Assembly: GCA_030849065.1 (NCBI GenBank)
Contig: JASAON010001547.1
Span: forward strand, 1-52,034
Length of the DNA stretch: 52,034 nucleotides
Source of the DNA: Jaenimonas drosophilae
Lineage: Eukaryota; Euglenozoa; Kinetoplastea; Trypanosomatida; Trypanosomatidae
Direction of reading: 5' to 3'
Part shown: positions 34,159-43,848 of the stretch, piece after piece
Layout of the letters: the number at the start of each line of letters is the position of its first letter
Position numbering within the stretch: position 1 is the first letter of the stretch
Notes under the pieces: generated by a model
What the model saw: only the letters and a program-made list of their open reading frames with translations
Told to the model about the DNA's origin: nothing
Database searches by the model: none
Made by a program: the position numbers and the translations under genes

Positions 34159-36270
34159 TTAGGCAAACATTTTGGAGAACATCTTCTTCTCCTTCTGCTT
34201 CTGCCGATCGAGCTCGGACTTGGCGCGATTGAGCTCCGCCACAACACCCGCATCGCCATCGCTGAGCTTCACCGCGAGCTCCAAGTCCTTCACCGCCTCC
34301 GCATAATCCTTCATGGCGGCGTGGGCCTGCCCGCGCCGATAGAGCGCCTTTGGATGATTGGGAGACACCTCCAGCGCACTCGTGCAGTTGTTGATGGATA
34401 TCCTCCACAGGCCCAGTTTGCCGCAGCAGCTCGCAATGTTGAGATGGCAAGAGAGTGAGATCTCCGCCCGCTTCGTGCGATTCTCCTCGCTCGTTGTGTC
34501 GTAGAGCTCACCTAAAATGGCCAGAGCCTGCACGAAGCGGGTTTGTGCCTCTGACCAACACTCCTGCTTGAAGAGGGCCTGACCCTGCTCACGTCTGCGC
34601 TGTGCGACACGCAAACGTTGCGGATCACTCTTGAGCTCGCCATCCTCCTCCTTGTGTTCCTTGCTGAGCTTCACAAGCTCCTCATCCTTTTGTTGTTCGG
34701 CGGCACGGTGCTGCTCATGGTAGGCGGCCACCTCCGGGTACGTGGCGGTGATGTGCGCCGTCACGTCAGCCAGCTTGGCCACAATTTCTTCTGTGGTGGC
34801 CTCATCGCAATCTCGACGCAGATAATCATCCACCTCCATGAGATAGCGGGATGCTTCCTCCTTGCGCGCTGAATCGGCGGCGCACCGATCCACCACTTCC
34901 AAGGTTTGCAGCGTGTATGCGTCGAGCTCATTCAGCGCCGCGAGGCGTTGGTGAATGGCTGCATCCATCTGCGACCTCGCCTCCTCCGCCACCGCCCACT
35001 CCCCCACAAGCTTCATCGCATCCGAGGAGAGCGGTTCCGCGACCATGGCAGCGGACTCCGTTGCCTGAAAATCCACCAACTCAACGGAATGCTCTGCGCG
35101 AGGTGCGGGCTCTGGCTCCTTCTCCTCTGACGTGCGCGGCTGCACAAGACGTGCAAGAATGGCAGCTCCTTCAGCCACTGCCAAATTGGCATCGAGAGAA
35201 ACACCCAAGCGATCCACGTTGAGCTTGTGCTTGATGATGGCAGCAACGAAGGGGCTGCGCCATCCGCCGCCAATCACCTCCACGCGCGGTGCCTCGACCT
35301 TCACGGCAGCGAGAGCGGCATGAACCTCATCCAAGAGGGTGCGTAGCGCATCCAAAAAAGGTGCCGCGCATCGCTCCGCAATCTTTGTGCTGATGTTGAT
35401 GGAAACATCCAAATCACCACGAAGGCTCTCGAGCTGCACACGCGTGCTCTCCACCGTGGAGAGCACCTCCTTCGCCTTGCGGCACTCACGCAAAATCTTG
35501 CGGAGGACCTTCACATCCCCGCGTAGGTCCAGCTGCGGGTGCTGATTATGGATCTCATCATATACGTAGCTGCACAGTGCGGCATCCACAAACCCGCTGC
35601 CCATGGGGAGCGAGCGGGCAAAAATCTTGCGCACCTTCGTCGTGGACACCTCCAGCGCACACACTGAGGTGGAGCTGAGGCCAACGTTGATGATGAGAAC
35701 GTGCCGTGGCTCCGCCTCACTCAGATTGGCGAACTGCAAATGATGAAAGTAGGCTGCAATGCACTCCTCGGAGGTGGCGATATGAAGAAGATGATCTCCC
35801 TCCACACCAGCAAGGAGGCACGCCTGCTTAAGCGCCACGATGTTCTCCGCGCTCGCAAATGATGGGGCAGCGATGCACAGCGGAGTTGATCGCACCTCCA
35901 CGGGCTGCTTCACCAGTCTGAGAATGCTCTTCATGAAGTAGGCCATGGCCTGTGCGGGATGCATCTCCACCTCCCCAACCCGGCGCACAGCCAGCTTAGT
36001 GCTGCAGTTGTCATCGCAGCCAAAGATCCACGGCGCGAGGTCCACGACGGTGTCGGCGGCTTGCGTGATTTGCTTCGAGGATGCCGTCTCGCCGTAGCAA
36101 CGTGCGCCTTCGCTGGGGAAGTATGCCACCGTTGGCGTAGATTCATTGCTCAGCTCATTGCGAATGATGGTTGGCATCGGCTTGGACGCATCGAGCACAG
36201 CAAGACGAGTGGTGGAGGCACCGAGATCAAGGCCTAGTGAGTAGACGGCCGATGAAGGTTGCGCTGCCAT
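34159..36270 (-). CDS. Hsp70-like nucleotide-binding domain fused to a TPR co-chaperone domain (703 aa)
   Basis: Residues 1-375 form an Hsp70-family actin-like domain: phosphate-1 motif GLDLGAST (13-20), a lysine in the SSKQITQA segment (66), the degenerate phosphate-2 motif INVGLSST (194-201) and adenosine motif EVIGGGWRSPFV (331-342). The beta-sandwich substrate-binding domain is missing. A charged linker (380-410) leads into a helical region (about 417-520) that resembles the Hsp70 lid. Residues 551-703 form three TPRs laid out like the C-terminus of FKBP52 or cyclophilin 40: N611 in SCHLNIA and K641/R645 in KALYRRG fit the carboxylate clamp that binds the EEVD tails of Hsp70/Hsp90, and the chain ends in KKMFSKMFA. 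The phosphate-2 aspartate is asparagine (N195), so ATPase activity may be weak or lost. Best guess: a cytosolic co-chaperone or scaffold rather than a substrate-binding Hsp70. The start is the first ATG, after a CA-rich leader. Confidence 0.88.
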   Translation of the reverse strand: MAAQPSSAVYSLGLDLGASTTRLAVLDASKPMPTIIRNELSNESTPTVAYFPSEGARCYGETASSKQITQAADTVVDLAPWIFGCDDNCSTKLAVRRVGEVEMHPAQAMAYFMKSILRLVKQPVEVRSTPLCIAAPSFASAENIVALKQACLLAGVEGDHLLHIATSEECIAAYFHHLQFANLSEAEPRHVLIINVGLSSTSVCALEVSTTKVRKIFARSLPMGSGFVDAALCSYVYDEIHNQHPQLDLRGDVKVLRKILRECRKAKEVLSTVESTRVQLESLRGDLDVSINISTKIAERCAAPFLDALRTLLDEVHAALAAVKVEAPRVEVIGGGWRSPFVAAIIKHKLNVDRLGVSLDANLAVAEGAAILARLVQPRTSEEKEPEPAPRAEHSVELVDFQATESAAMVAEPLSSDAMKLVGEWAVAEEARSQMDAAIHQRLAALNELDAYTLQTLEVVDRCAADSARKEEASRYLMEVDDYLRRDCDEATTEEIVAKLADVTAHITATYPEVAAYHEQHRAAEQQKDEELVKLSKEHKEEDGELKSDPQRLRVAQRRREQGQALFKQECWSEAQTRFVQALAILGELYDTTSEENRTKRAEISLSCHLNIASCCGKLGLWRISINNCTSALEVSPNHPKALYRRGQAHAAMKDYAEAVKDLELAVKLSDGDAGVVAELNRAKSELDRQKQKEKKMFSKMFA

Positions 36271-36277
36271 AGTTGCT

Positions 36278-36324
36278 GTGCGTATGTGCGTATGTGTGCG
36301 TGTGTGCGTATGTGTGTGTGTGTT
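36278..36324 (-). repeat. CA-rich tract in the leader of the Hsp70-like/TPR gene
   Basis: On the plus strand this is a run of GTGCGTATGTGTG-type units, hence CA/CACG/CATACG repeats on the transcribed strand. It ends about 7 bases before the start codon. GCACAG just before the ATG could serve as the splice acceptor. Confidence 0.6.
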
Positions 36325-36490
36325 TCAGTGTTGTATATACCTGCCAAGGAGAGGTGGAGAAGTATGTGATGAAGGGTCTATGACATGAAGAAGAAGAAAA
36401 AGAAGATGATGATGAATATCCCCAGGACGAGAAGTGCAACAACACAACACAACACGTGAGATGTTCGTCCTCCTACTACCAGGCCCACCT

Positions 36491-39400
36491 CTACTGGCCA
36501 TTGAACATATCCACGTACTGCGGGCGTGCGCCGAGACGTTTGGCGCCGAGAGGTCCACGTGGCGGCGCCTTGACGAGGCCGCTGCCCATCGGCCGCAGCG
36601 GTGTTGCGGAGCTCCCATTCGTGGATGCTGGTGCATCCGCGGGGGTTGTTTCACGTTGTGGCATGTTTTTTGGCTTCGGTGGGCCCTGCTTCACGAGTGC
36701 GGCCTGCGCCTTCTCCTCCTCCGTCTCGGGAAACATCCAACGACCCGTCACTGGATCATATTCGGGCGGTTTTTCCGTGTCTATGATCATTGGTTTGGCG
36801 TCATCTTTTTGGTTGGCGGATTTGTTGGCGCCGCCACGACGGAAGAGGCCAACGATGGCGTCGAGCGAGCGCGAGCGGCGGGATGGAGCTGGCGCGGCCT
36901 TTTCTGCCGCAGCGTTGTTTGTTGTTGAAATGGAGCGGCTCTCACGTGGAGATGATGGCGGCGCCTCCGCCACAGGAGCAGGAACAGGAGGAGGAGCCGC
37001 AGCCTCTCTCGTGGGTGGTAGTGGCTGTACCTCAGCCTTGTGTGGCGGAGGCATCAGCTTCCCCAGACGCAATACCGGCGCAGGAGCCGCACGCTTTGTT
37101 GGCTGCGCCTCCGCCGGTGGCTGTTGTTGTTGTGGTGGTGGCGGTGTTGGTTGTGGCGGTGCTTCACGTGGCACCACCACTTCCTGCATCGTCTCCATGG
37201 CGGGTTGTGCCTGGCTCGGTGATGGTTGCTGCCCCGTCGTGGCCAACAAGAAGGCCGTGAGGGTTGATGGAGGAGCTGCGCTCGATGTTGTCGGTGGCAT
37301 GGGTGGCAGACGTTGCAACAAATGCCGCAGCAGCGTTTCAGATTCCTGCACAAGGCCCAGCTCTTGCAACCACACACGTTGCATTGCCAAGAAGGTGAGC
37401 TCGTAGCGCAGAGGACGTGCCGGAAGACCATGCCAGGGAATGGGCGCACTCTGCTGTTGTGGCTCATCATCCTCATCAACGTGTGGGTGTTGCGGCGGTA
37501 CGTGCGCATCAATGCCACGCCTCGCGGCCTGCAACACATCGGTGAGGAGCATCGAGATTGGCGAAACAAAACCCGCGCGACATGGAAACCCGCTTCGACG
37601 ATGGCCACCCAAAACCGTGAGCCGCTCGCGCAGATCCTTCATGAGCGCTGCTTGCTCAGCGTTGGGCCCGTGTGGCGGAGGAGCATCTCGAGTGGCGCGA
37701 ATACGCATCGCTGGTGATCCCAGCGGCGATAAATGCGCAATGAGGAAGCATGTGTGGGCCTCCGCCACACGCCCACATCGCAGCAGCTCATCCCCGAGAC
37801 GCACCACATCCAACGCCCCCTGCTTCATGTAGTTGGCCAGGATCATGCGCACGTGTTGGCGCCAACATGTGGCGAGCTGTTGGCGATCATCGTCGGTGGC
37901 GTAGTCAATGCCGGCGAGGCTGTGGTAGCTCATGTTGGCGAACAAGGCGTAGGCATGCGCGAGAGATGATGTGGTGCTCAGCTCCTGCTGCACGAGAGCC
38001 TTCACCGTTTCTTGGTAGGCATCCCGCGTGGCACACATCATCGAAATGAGGAGGGCGTGGCTGAAGAGGCGCGCACGACGTGCAGATTCCGCCGCAGCCT
38101 CACGCTCACCGCGAAGAAGAAGGCGCTCCACCTCCGCGAGAGCCTCATCGGGCGATGTGGTGGCGGAGGTTGGCCCCGCAGCGGCAGGGCTGCAACGCAC
38201 CTCATCCTCCTTATTCGTGTTCGCCGTGATGGCATCGAGCAGCAACTGCCTGCCCCCATTGGCCCACACGAAGGGAGGTTCCGCCTCATCTCCGTCGGGC
38301 CGCAGCGCATCGCGCAACACAACTTTGAGCACCGCCATCAACGTGGCGTTGAAGGTGCCACACGCCTCCATCTTGCCAAGCCATGCCTCACTTTCTGCAG
38401 CATTTGCATCTCCGCGGAGGTAGGGCGAAGCGGCCAACATGCGGGTGAGCTCCACCCGAGAACGTCCAGCGGAGCTACCGCGAAGACGCAATCCGCCAAT
38501 CCGTTGAGCCTGCAAAGAGCACAACACTTCGTCAATCGATGTGTATGCCAGACGATGTGATGATGATGATGACGATGCTGTGGTGGTGGTGATGGATCGT
38601 TGGCTTCGTGCCATGGCAGATGATGGCTTGCTCTGGCCACCAAAGCTCGCGATGATGCCACCGTTGGGGATGAAAATGGCAACACAACGTTGTCGTTGAT
38701 GAATGGCCTTGGGTGCTGCGGTGGATGTTGTGGGTGCAAACGGGTTGTGTGTCGGAGATGAGGCGGACGGCTGCGTGAAGCGATGCGCACTTGACGGCAC
38801 ACTCATTGGAGGTGGCACGGGAAGATGATGATGATCGCGTGGAGAAGCATCCGCAAATGGGTTCGTCACTTCTTCTTCTTCCACGACCTCCTCTGTTGCA
38901 ACGATGGGATGCGGCAGAGGCAGTGATGGGGTGGCGGCAAACACACCGCCGCTGTGTGGGGTCTGTGATGGTGTGCTGAGATGTGCGGGGGCACGATGAT
39001 CCTCCTCCTCCAGCACCTCAGACATGCGAAGCTGCTGCGTTGGCGAGGGCTTGGCGAGCGGAGGCATGCCAATATGGTGTGCGTGCATCGATGGATGTGC
39101 TGGCATGGCTGCCGGAGCTTGTTGTTGTGGTGGTGGTGGTGGCGGTGGTGGTGCTACGCCAAGCTCACCCACGGAGCTATCTCGTGGTGTGGCGGGTGCC
39201 GGAGAATCATCCACGATATTCTCGCCACGAGTGAAGGGCGAGGCGGCCCACGTACGTCTGTATGGGTCTGCCGGCATGCGCACCTCCTCGCGATGCTCAC
39301 GCGGTGTGTTGTGGCCGTTGGCGGTTGGCACCATCGGCGGAAGTGCCGCCGCAGCCATCTTCCCCTCAACCGCACTTGATGCATCTGCGATCGCACTCAA

Positions 39401-40794
39401 CGTTGTTGGCGGCGCGGATGCCTGTAGAGGTGGCCGAGTGAGGCCGTTGTTGGCCAACAAGCTGCTGCGTGTTGGGATGCCGGCATGAAGGAAGCGTAGT
39501 GGCGGCACCATCGATGATGGTGGCGGTGGAGGTGGAGGCGGAGCATTGAACGGGTTTGCCTGCGCGTTGGCATCATCATGGATTGCGTGTTGGTGCTCCA
39601 TGCCCATGGGATGGTGAGCTCCACTCACATCCTTGCTTCTACCATCATCATCATCATTGCTGCTATCTGCGAAGGGATTCTCGTCGTCTGTGCTGTGAGG
39701 CTTGGTGGAGTTGGTCTCAGCATCTTCCTGCGCCACCTCAACAACTATATCAGGCTCAATCACATCATCGCCATCATCATCATCATCTTCTTCCGTGGAT
39801 TGGCTCTCACTGGCCTGCAACACACGGGCCTCTTCCTGCATCATCGCCTCTGCCCGCATAGATGGAGGCGGTGGAGGTGTGGCATCGAGGGGGTGCGCTG
39901 GACCCACGTACATCGCATCGCACGCCTCTTCGCGTACGTCTTCGCGCACCGGTTCTACATGCAAAGGCGGAACACCAACATCCGTACGTGGCTGCACCAG
40001 CTGAGCTGGCATGGCGCCAGCATCAGCAGCTTGATTGTGGGCGAAACGCGGGGTGGAGGCAGATGAGTTGGCCTGACGTCGGCGTAGTGCGGCGGCGATG
40101 AGTGATTCACCACGCGTACTGCGTGCGGAAGATAGGCGCGATGAACCTCCGGCAACAACGGCAGGAGCACACGATGCCGATGTGGTTGTGGCAGGATGCG
40201 CATCTGCGCTGTTGGAGGTGCTTCGGCGGTTAGTGAGGAAGGCGGGGAGCTCCCGACGAGCAGACGTCGCGAGCGATGCGCTTCCGTGGCTGCCGAAACT
40301 GCCCAACGAGCTCATCGAACTGAGTGGCGGTGCAGCACTAACGTGCGGTGCATGCAGACGCATAGATGGAGATGACGGTGCTCCAGATGCTTGTTGCTGG
40401 TGCATCGGCGGAGGTGGTGGTGGAGGAGGAGCTCCAGATGCTTGTTGCTGGTGCATTGGTGGTGGTGGTGGAGCTCCAGATGCTTGTTGTTGGTGCATGG
40501 ATGGTGGTGGTNTGGTGGTGGTGGAGCTCCAGATGCTTGTTGTTGGTGCATGGGCGGAGGTGGTGGAGCTCCAGATGCTTGTTGTTGGTGCATGGGTGGT
40601 GGCGCTTGTGGCTGCGAAGGTTCCGTCATTGTGAAGGTTGGTGCGACACCCATCATCGTGCGTGGAGCACCGAGCAAACTCCCGCCAATCGGCCGCCCCA
40701 GACCTCCGCCGGGCCGCTTGGCGAAGAGGCTCGACGGCCTTCCCGCCATGGCGCTAAGCGGTGGAGGTGGCGGCGGTGCTCCGTTTGCCTGCAT
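36491..40794 (-). CDS. SEC16: Sec16-like COPII coat scaffold, frame interrupted at one unresolved base
   Basis: Sec16 organises ER exit sites and binds Sec13/Sec23/Sec31. The N-terminal half is long, Pro/Ser-rich and disordered, with acidic stretches. A central conserved domain begins near 38705 (CVAIFIPNGGIIASFGG). The ACE1-type helical domain follows (38150 to about 37400), with EALAEVERLLLRGEREAA, FSHALLISMMC, WRQHVRMILANY and LGDELLRCGRVAEAHTCFL, all matching the Sec16 pattern. The extreme C-terminus, RPQYVDMFNGQ, resembles the Sec16 C-terminal RYVDV motif. The frame is continuous from 40794 to an N at 40512, then continues one frame over down to 36491. The whole span is one base short of a multiple of three, and the break lies in a Pro-coding repeat, so a base lost in assembly explains it better than a pseudogene. 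The intact length would be about 1434 residues. The ATG at 40794 follows a good acceptor. Confidence 0.85.
40380..40600 (-). repeat. Five tandem copies of a MHQQQASGAPPPPP-coding unit
   Basis: On the plus strand GCTCCAGATGCTTGTTG recurs at 40380, 40431, 40473, 40526 and 40568, separated by GGT/GGA-rich spacers of variable length. On the coding strand each copy gives MHQQQASGAP plus a Pro run near the N-terminus of the Sec16-like protein. The unresolved base at 40512 lies in one spacer. Confidence 0.9.
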
Positions 40795-40804
40795 CAGAAA
40801 AATG

Positions 40805-40822
40805 CTGTGAAGTGAGAAAACC
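40805..40822 (-). promoter_or_regulatory. Probable trans-splice acceptor of the Sec16-like gene
   Basis: On the minus strand GGTTTTCTCACTTCACAG ends with AG at 40806-40805, 10 bases before the ATG at 40794. It argues against the longer GTG-initiated frame from 40842. Confidence 0.5.
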
Positions 40823-41029
40823 TTATGTACGGCAGCACACACACCAACTTAGTGATGTGCCTGCAAGTTATAAGCACGTACGTCAAGTGCAAAACGTTGA
40901 GAGCTGCACACGAGAGATGGGGGGTGAAGTGAGAAGATGCTCAACGCATCAACGTTGTGAGCAACGCACAGCAGAGAAGAGTTACAGAATAATTGGAATT
41001 ACAAGCGTGAAAGTGAATGAGTGCCCTCA

Positions 41030-42022
41030 TCAATCATCATCATCATCATCATCGAACATGGATGAGAGCAGCGTGGAGTGAGCGGGTTTGGTAGGTGGTG
41101 GCTGTGCCTGGGACCGCGTGCTTCCATGATTCACGGCATCATCATCATCATCATCATCTTCGAGCATAAATACGTTGACGGATGAAGCTGGAGCAGAATT
41201 TGTTGGTGCAACCGTTGCCTCCACCTTTGGCAAGTGGCTTCCCCGTGCGGAGGCGTACAATCGCATCGCCACAGCCACATCGTTGAGCTCATTGTGGTTC
41301 TTTTCATCCATCTTGGCAGATGGTGATGGCTGCTGTAGTTGAAGCATGCGTGCCTCGAACTGGCGATATGCTGCATCATCTGCCTCAAGATCAGCATCCT
41401 CATCTGGAGGATTGCGTGTTGGCAATGATTCAGCGGCGTGGCGGCGTCGTGAACGTACCGCGTCGAGCATCTCCGCATCATTCATCATATCGCGCATCTC
41501 AACGAGCTCCTCCACCTCGCGGTTGCGCTGTGCGAGCTGGCGTGCGCGTTCGTTTTCCCGCTCCAGCGCTTCGAGCGGGTCCAGCTCGGCCTGCGCCTGT
41601 TCTGCTTCCGCCTTGGCCTTCTCCGCTGCGTTCATGCGATTCAGCTCCAGAAAATCTCCCTCACCGCGCTCGCAGAACCGCGCACAGACGTACCCGCCCG
41701 TTTCCTTTGGCGTGATGGGGTCTGTGCGGAGGAAGAAGAGCTGCTGGCAGTACTTGCACCGAATCTCAAGCTCCCAGATCATTTGCTTGAGGTAGCGCTC
41801 CTCCGTTGGCCGCCGATTCGTATACACGTGAGATCCACGTGCCACGCGACGATTGCAGTGTTTGCACATCACGTCAAAGGGAATCGCGAAGGTTTGGCGT
41901 ACGACGAACTCATCTCGGTCGCGTTTTCGGTCCTCTTTTTGGCGGCTCTCCTCCAGACGGCGAAGATCCACGTCGTGGCCAAGATAGTAGCCGGAGCTGT
42001 ACGTGGCGTTGATCTTGGCCAT
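41030..42022 (-). CDS. Yju2/CWC16-family pre-mRNA splicing factor (330 aa)
   Basis: The family joins the spliceosome at the branching step (Yju2/CCDC94) or is its CCDC130-like relative. The conserved N-terminal domain is present: IPFDVMCKHC (C53, C56) and IRCKYC (C89, C92) form the CxxC pair expected to bind zinc, followed by FFLRTDP (97-102) and a glycine-rich end as in Yju2. Next come a Glu/Arg-rich coiled-coil stretch (about 130-200) and an acidic, disordered tail ending in seven aspartates. The frame is open upstream to 42253, but that extension would read through a CA repeat and starts with a non-ATG codon. The ATG at 42022 (MAKINATYSSGYY) gives the family's usual N-terminus. Kinetoplastids need such factors for trans-splicing and for their few cis-introns. 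Nuclear location is inferred. Whether it is the Yju2 or the CCDC130 branch is not settled. Confidence 0.85.
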   Translation of the reverse strand: MAKINATYSSGYYLGHDVDLRRLEESRQKEDRKRDRDEFVVRQTFAIPFDVMCKHCNRRVARGSHVYTNRRPTEERYLKQMIWELEIRCKYCQQLFFLRTDPITPKETGGYVCARFCERGEGDFLELNRMNAAEKAKAEAEQAQAELDPLEALERENERARQLAQRNREVEELVEMRDMMNDAEMLDAVRSRRRHAAESLPTRNPPDEDADLEADDAAYRQFEARMLQLQQPSPSAKMDEKNHNELNDVAVAMRLYASARGSHLPKVEATVAPTNSAPASSVNVFMLEDDDDDDDAVNHGSTRSQAQPPPTKPAHSTLLSSMFDDDDDDD

Positions 42023-42054
42023 GTGTGCGTGCGTGTGTGTGTGTCTGTGTGTGC
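42023..42054 (-). repeat. CA-rich tract abutting the CWC16-family start codon
   Basis: The plus strand reads GTGCGTGCGTGTGTGTGTG and on, so CA repeats on the transcribed strand run up to the ATG at 42022. It is comparable to the leaders of the Hsp70-like/TPR and 1402-residue genes. Confidence 0.65.
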
Positions 42055-42249
42055 CCGAGACCAAGTTTCGGAATGCCTGTACTACAAGTGCATGTGATGC
42101 GTCGTGAAGAAAAGGGATGAGAAAAATGAAGTTGAATAGAGCATAATCGCAACACCAACACTTGTTGGGTTCTCGTGTCTGTGCTACAACACGTGTACTT
42201 GCACCATCATCATCATCTGTAAATGTATCACCACAACAACAACACCTCC

Positions 42250-43491
42250 TCATTGAGATTCAGAAGGTGGCAGCTTCTCGTTAAGTGCCCTGTGAATGTG
42301 CTGCTCCAGGCCCTCCACCGCTGCCGGAATGTCGGAGGCACCGTCAACGAGGTATGCCAACAGCGGAGGAGGTTGTGCCATGGATCGCAACTTCGCCACC
42401 CACGCCCCATCACCAATCATGATGCAACCTGCCGGCTCCATCATTTGAAGCCAATGATGTTCTGTTTGGGCGAGAAGGTTCAGGCCCTCCACCGCCTTCT
42501 CCGTGGCTCCGCACGCAACAACCACAGCCGTCGCGATCGAGGAGCAGTGATCCATCATCGCAACATGCACGCCGCGAAGGTGAAGATAGCGGAGAAGGCG
42601 GAAGTTGTCGTAGCGATCAAAGACCAGCAGCTCACCATGAACGAGCGCCTGACGTTCTTCCTGCGATACAAAGGCGGCATGTGCGGATGCCACCACGGGC
42701 GGAGATGATGAGGCCACCTCCGCAGAGCTCCAGACATTAAAGCTATCAGGCGCAAAAGCTGCACGTACACGTGCGTAGTTTGGCTGTGCTCGTACATCCA
42801 TCTTCCCGACACCAGGCAAGTTGTGCGGGTACCCATCGCTGCGTACAATCACCAATCCATGTTGTGGCCGTTGTAGCGTTGCATGATGATCTTCATTCCA
42901 TCGATGCGCAGATGCGCAGCATGCTTCAGCAACATCCTCCTCCTTTGCCGCACCTCGCTCACCAACCTCCACCGTCAAAAAAGTGCCTGTGCCTGGGAAT
43001 GAGCACACATCTTCCACGAAAGATGTGATGGTTTGAGTAGGTGAGCGACGGTGATGAAGAAGCTGCTCAACCGCGGTTGTCTTCTTGCCGTGTTGCGTGC
43101 CTGATGATGATGATGATGATGATGGTACGAGATTCAGCTCCAACACGGGCATCTGGCGCTTATAGAGCGCGTAGGCGAGCTCTGCTCCACCGTGGAGCCA
43201 CCTACCGGCAATGACGCACATCTCCATGCGCCCAGTGAGAAGATTGTTGTTCTCCACCACCTCGCGTACATCAACATGTTCCTTCTCCCAGAAATTAATG
43301 AGATCAACGGCATTTGGTTCAGTGTTGTTGTTGGCCCACTCCGACGCGAAGATGAAGTGAGGGCAGCGACCCTCCTCGAGGAGTGGCTGCATGCGTGCTT
43401 GTATCATGGAGATGTACGATTGCTCCTCCACATTGTTCGGATTCAGGTCGGTGTAGATGCGAACATCCTCGATCTTCATGCGTTGTGCCAT
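42250..43491 (-). CDS. Conserved-looking hypothetical protein (413 aa)
   Basis: I do not recognise this protein. It looks globular and soluble, with no membrane segment. Foldable blocks include KIEDVRIYTDLNPNNVEEQSY (about residues 5-25), RMEMCVIAGRWLHGGAELAYALYKRQMPVLELNLV (about 86-121), GLVIVRSDGYPHNLPGVGKMD and LVFDRYDNFRLLRYLHLRGVHVAMMDH. These read like alternating beta strands and helices of a Rossmann-type domain, though no nucleotide motif is evident. A poly-Ser run (seven, encoded by a TGA/TCA-type triplet repeat at about 43102-43122) interrupts a linker. The ATG at 43491 is the first in frame; the open frame upstream starts with GTG. A second ATG four codons later is possible. It sits 227 bases upstream of the CWC16-family gene. 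Confidence 0.8.
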   Translation of the reverse strand: MAQRMKIEDVRIYTDLNPNNVEEQSYISMIQARMQPLLEEGRCPHFIFASEWANNNTEPNAVDLINFWEKEHVDVREVVENNNLLTGRMEMCVIAGRWLHGGAELAYALYKRQMPVLELNLVPSSSSSSSGTQHGKKTTAVEQLLHHRRSPTQTITSFVEDVCSFPGTGTFLTVEVGERGAAKEEDVAEACCASAHRWNEDHHATLQRPQHGLVIVRSDGYPHNLPGVGKMDVRAQPNYARVRAAFAPDSFNVWSSAEVASSSPPVVASAHAAFVSQEERQALVHGELLVFDRYDNFRLLRYLHLRGVHVAMMDHCSSIATAVVVACGATEKAVEGLNLLAQTEHHWLQMMEPAGCIMIGDGAWVAKLRSMAQPPPLLAYLVDGASDIPAAVEGLEQHIHRALNEKLPPSESQ

Positions 43492-43848
43492 GTGATGTGT
43501 GCCAACGATGAAAATGCTTCTATGAAGATGAACCACTCGTCTATCAATATTTGCGAATGTGTGTGTCGTGGCCTACAATGATGATGAAAAAAAAAAAGAG
43601 AGATGCATGCATCATGTCGGGGCATTCAGGATCATGGAGTACGGCACACTTCACTTCACTTCAATGTACTTCTTGCCAAAAAAAAAACTCTTCACCGCAG
43701 CAAAGATGAAGGACGGCGGAACGGTGGCGGAAGAAACTTCACATAACGAAAAAAAAACACAACAACAGCAACAGCAACAAAATCATCTCTTCCGGATGAT
43801 GTGTGTGCAGGATACACAGAGAGAGCTCACTCAGATGCACCTGCAGGT
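43492..43848. other. Intergenic region downstream of the 1402-aa gene
   Basis: This 357-base stretch has three A-runs on the plus strand (about 43586-43597, 43678-43687 and 43749-43758), which are T-tracts on the transcribed sense and possible splice or polyadenylation signals. A CAACAG-type repeat lies at 43759-43781. No gene was seen. Confidence 0.6.

Noticed and set aside
36456..37406. 316-codon Gly/Ala/Cys-rich plus-strand frame
   Set aside because: Antisense shadow of the Pro-rich, GC-rich Sec16-like coding sequence.
40380..40600. Regular direct repeats resembling a CRISPR array
   Set aside because: The units encode MHQQQASGAPPPPP in frame with the Sec16-like protein; the spacers are low-complexity Pro codons and the genome is eukaryotic.
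42023..42253. N-terminal extension of the CWC16-family protein
   Set aside because: It starts with a non-ATG codon, reads through a CA repeat as HTHTHAH, and the family's N-terminus fits the ATG at 42022.
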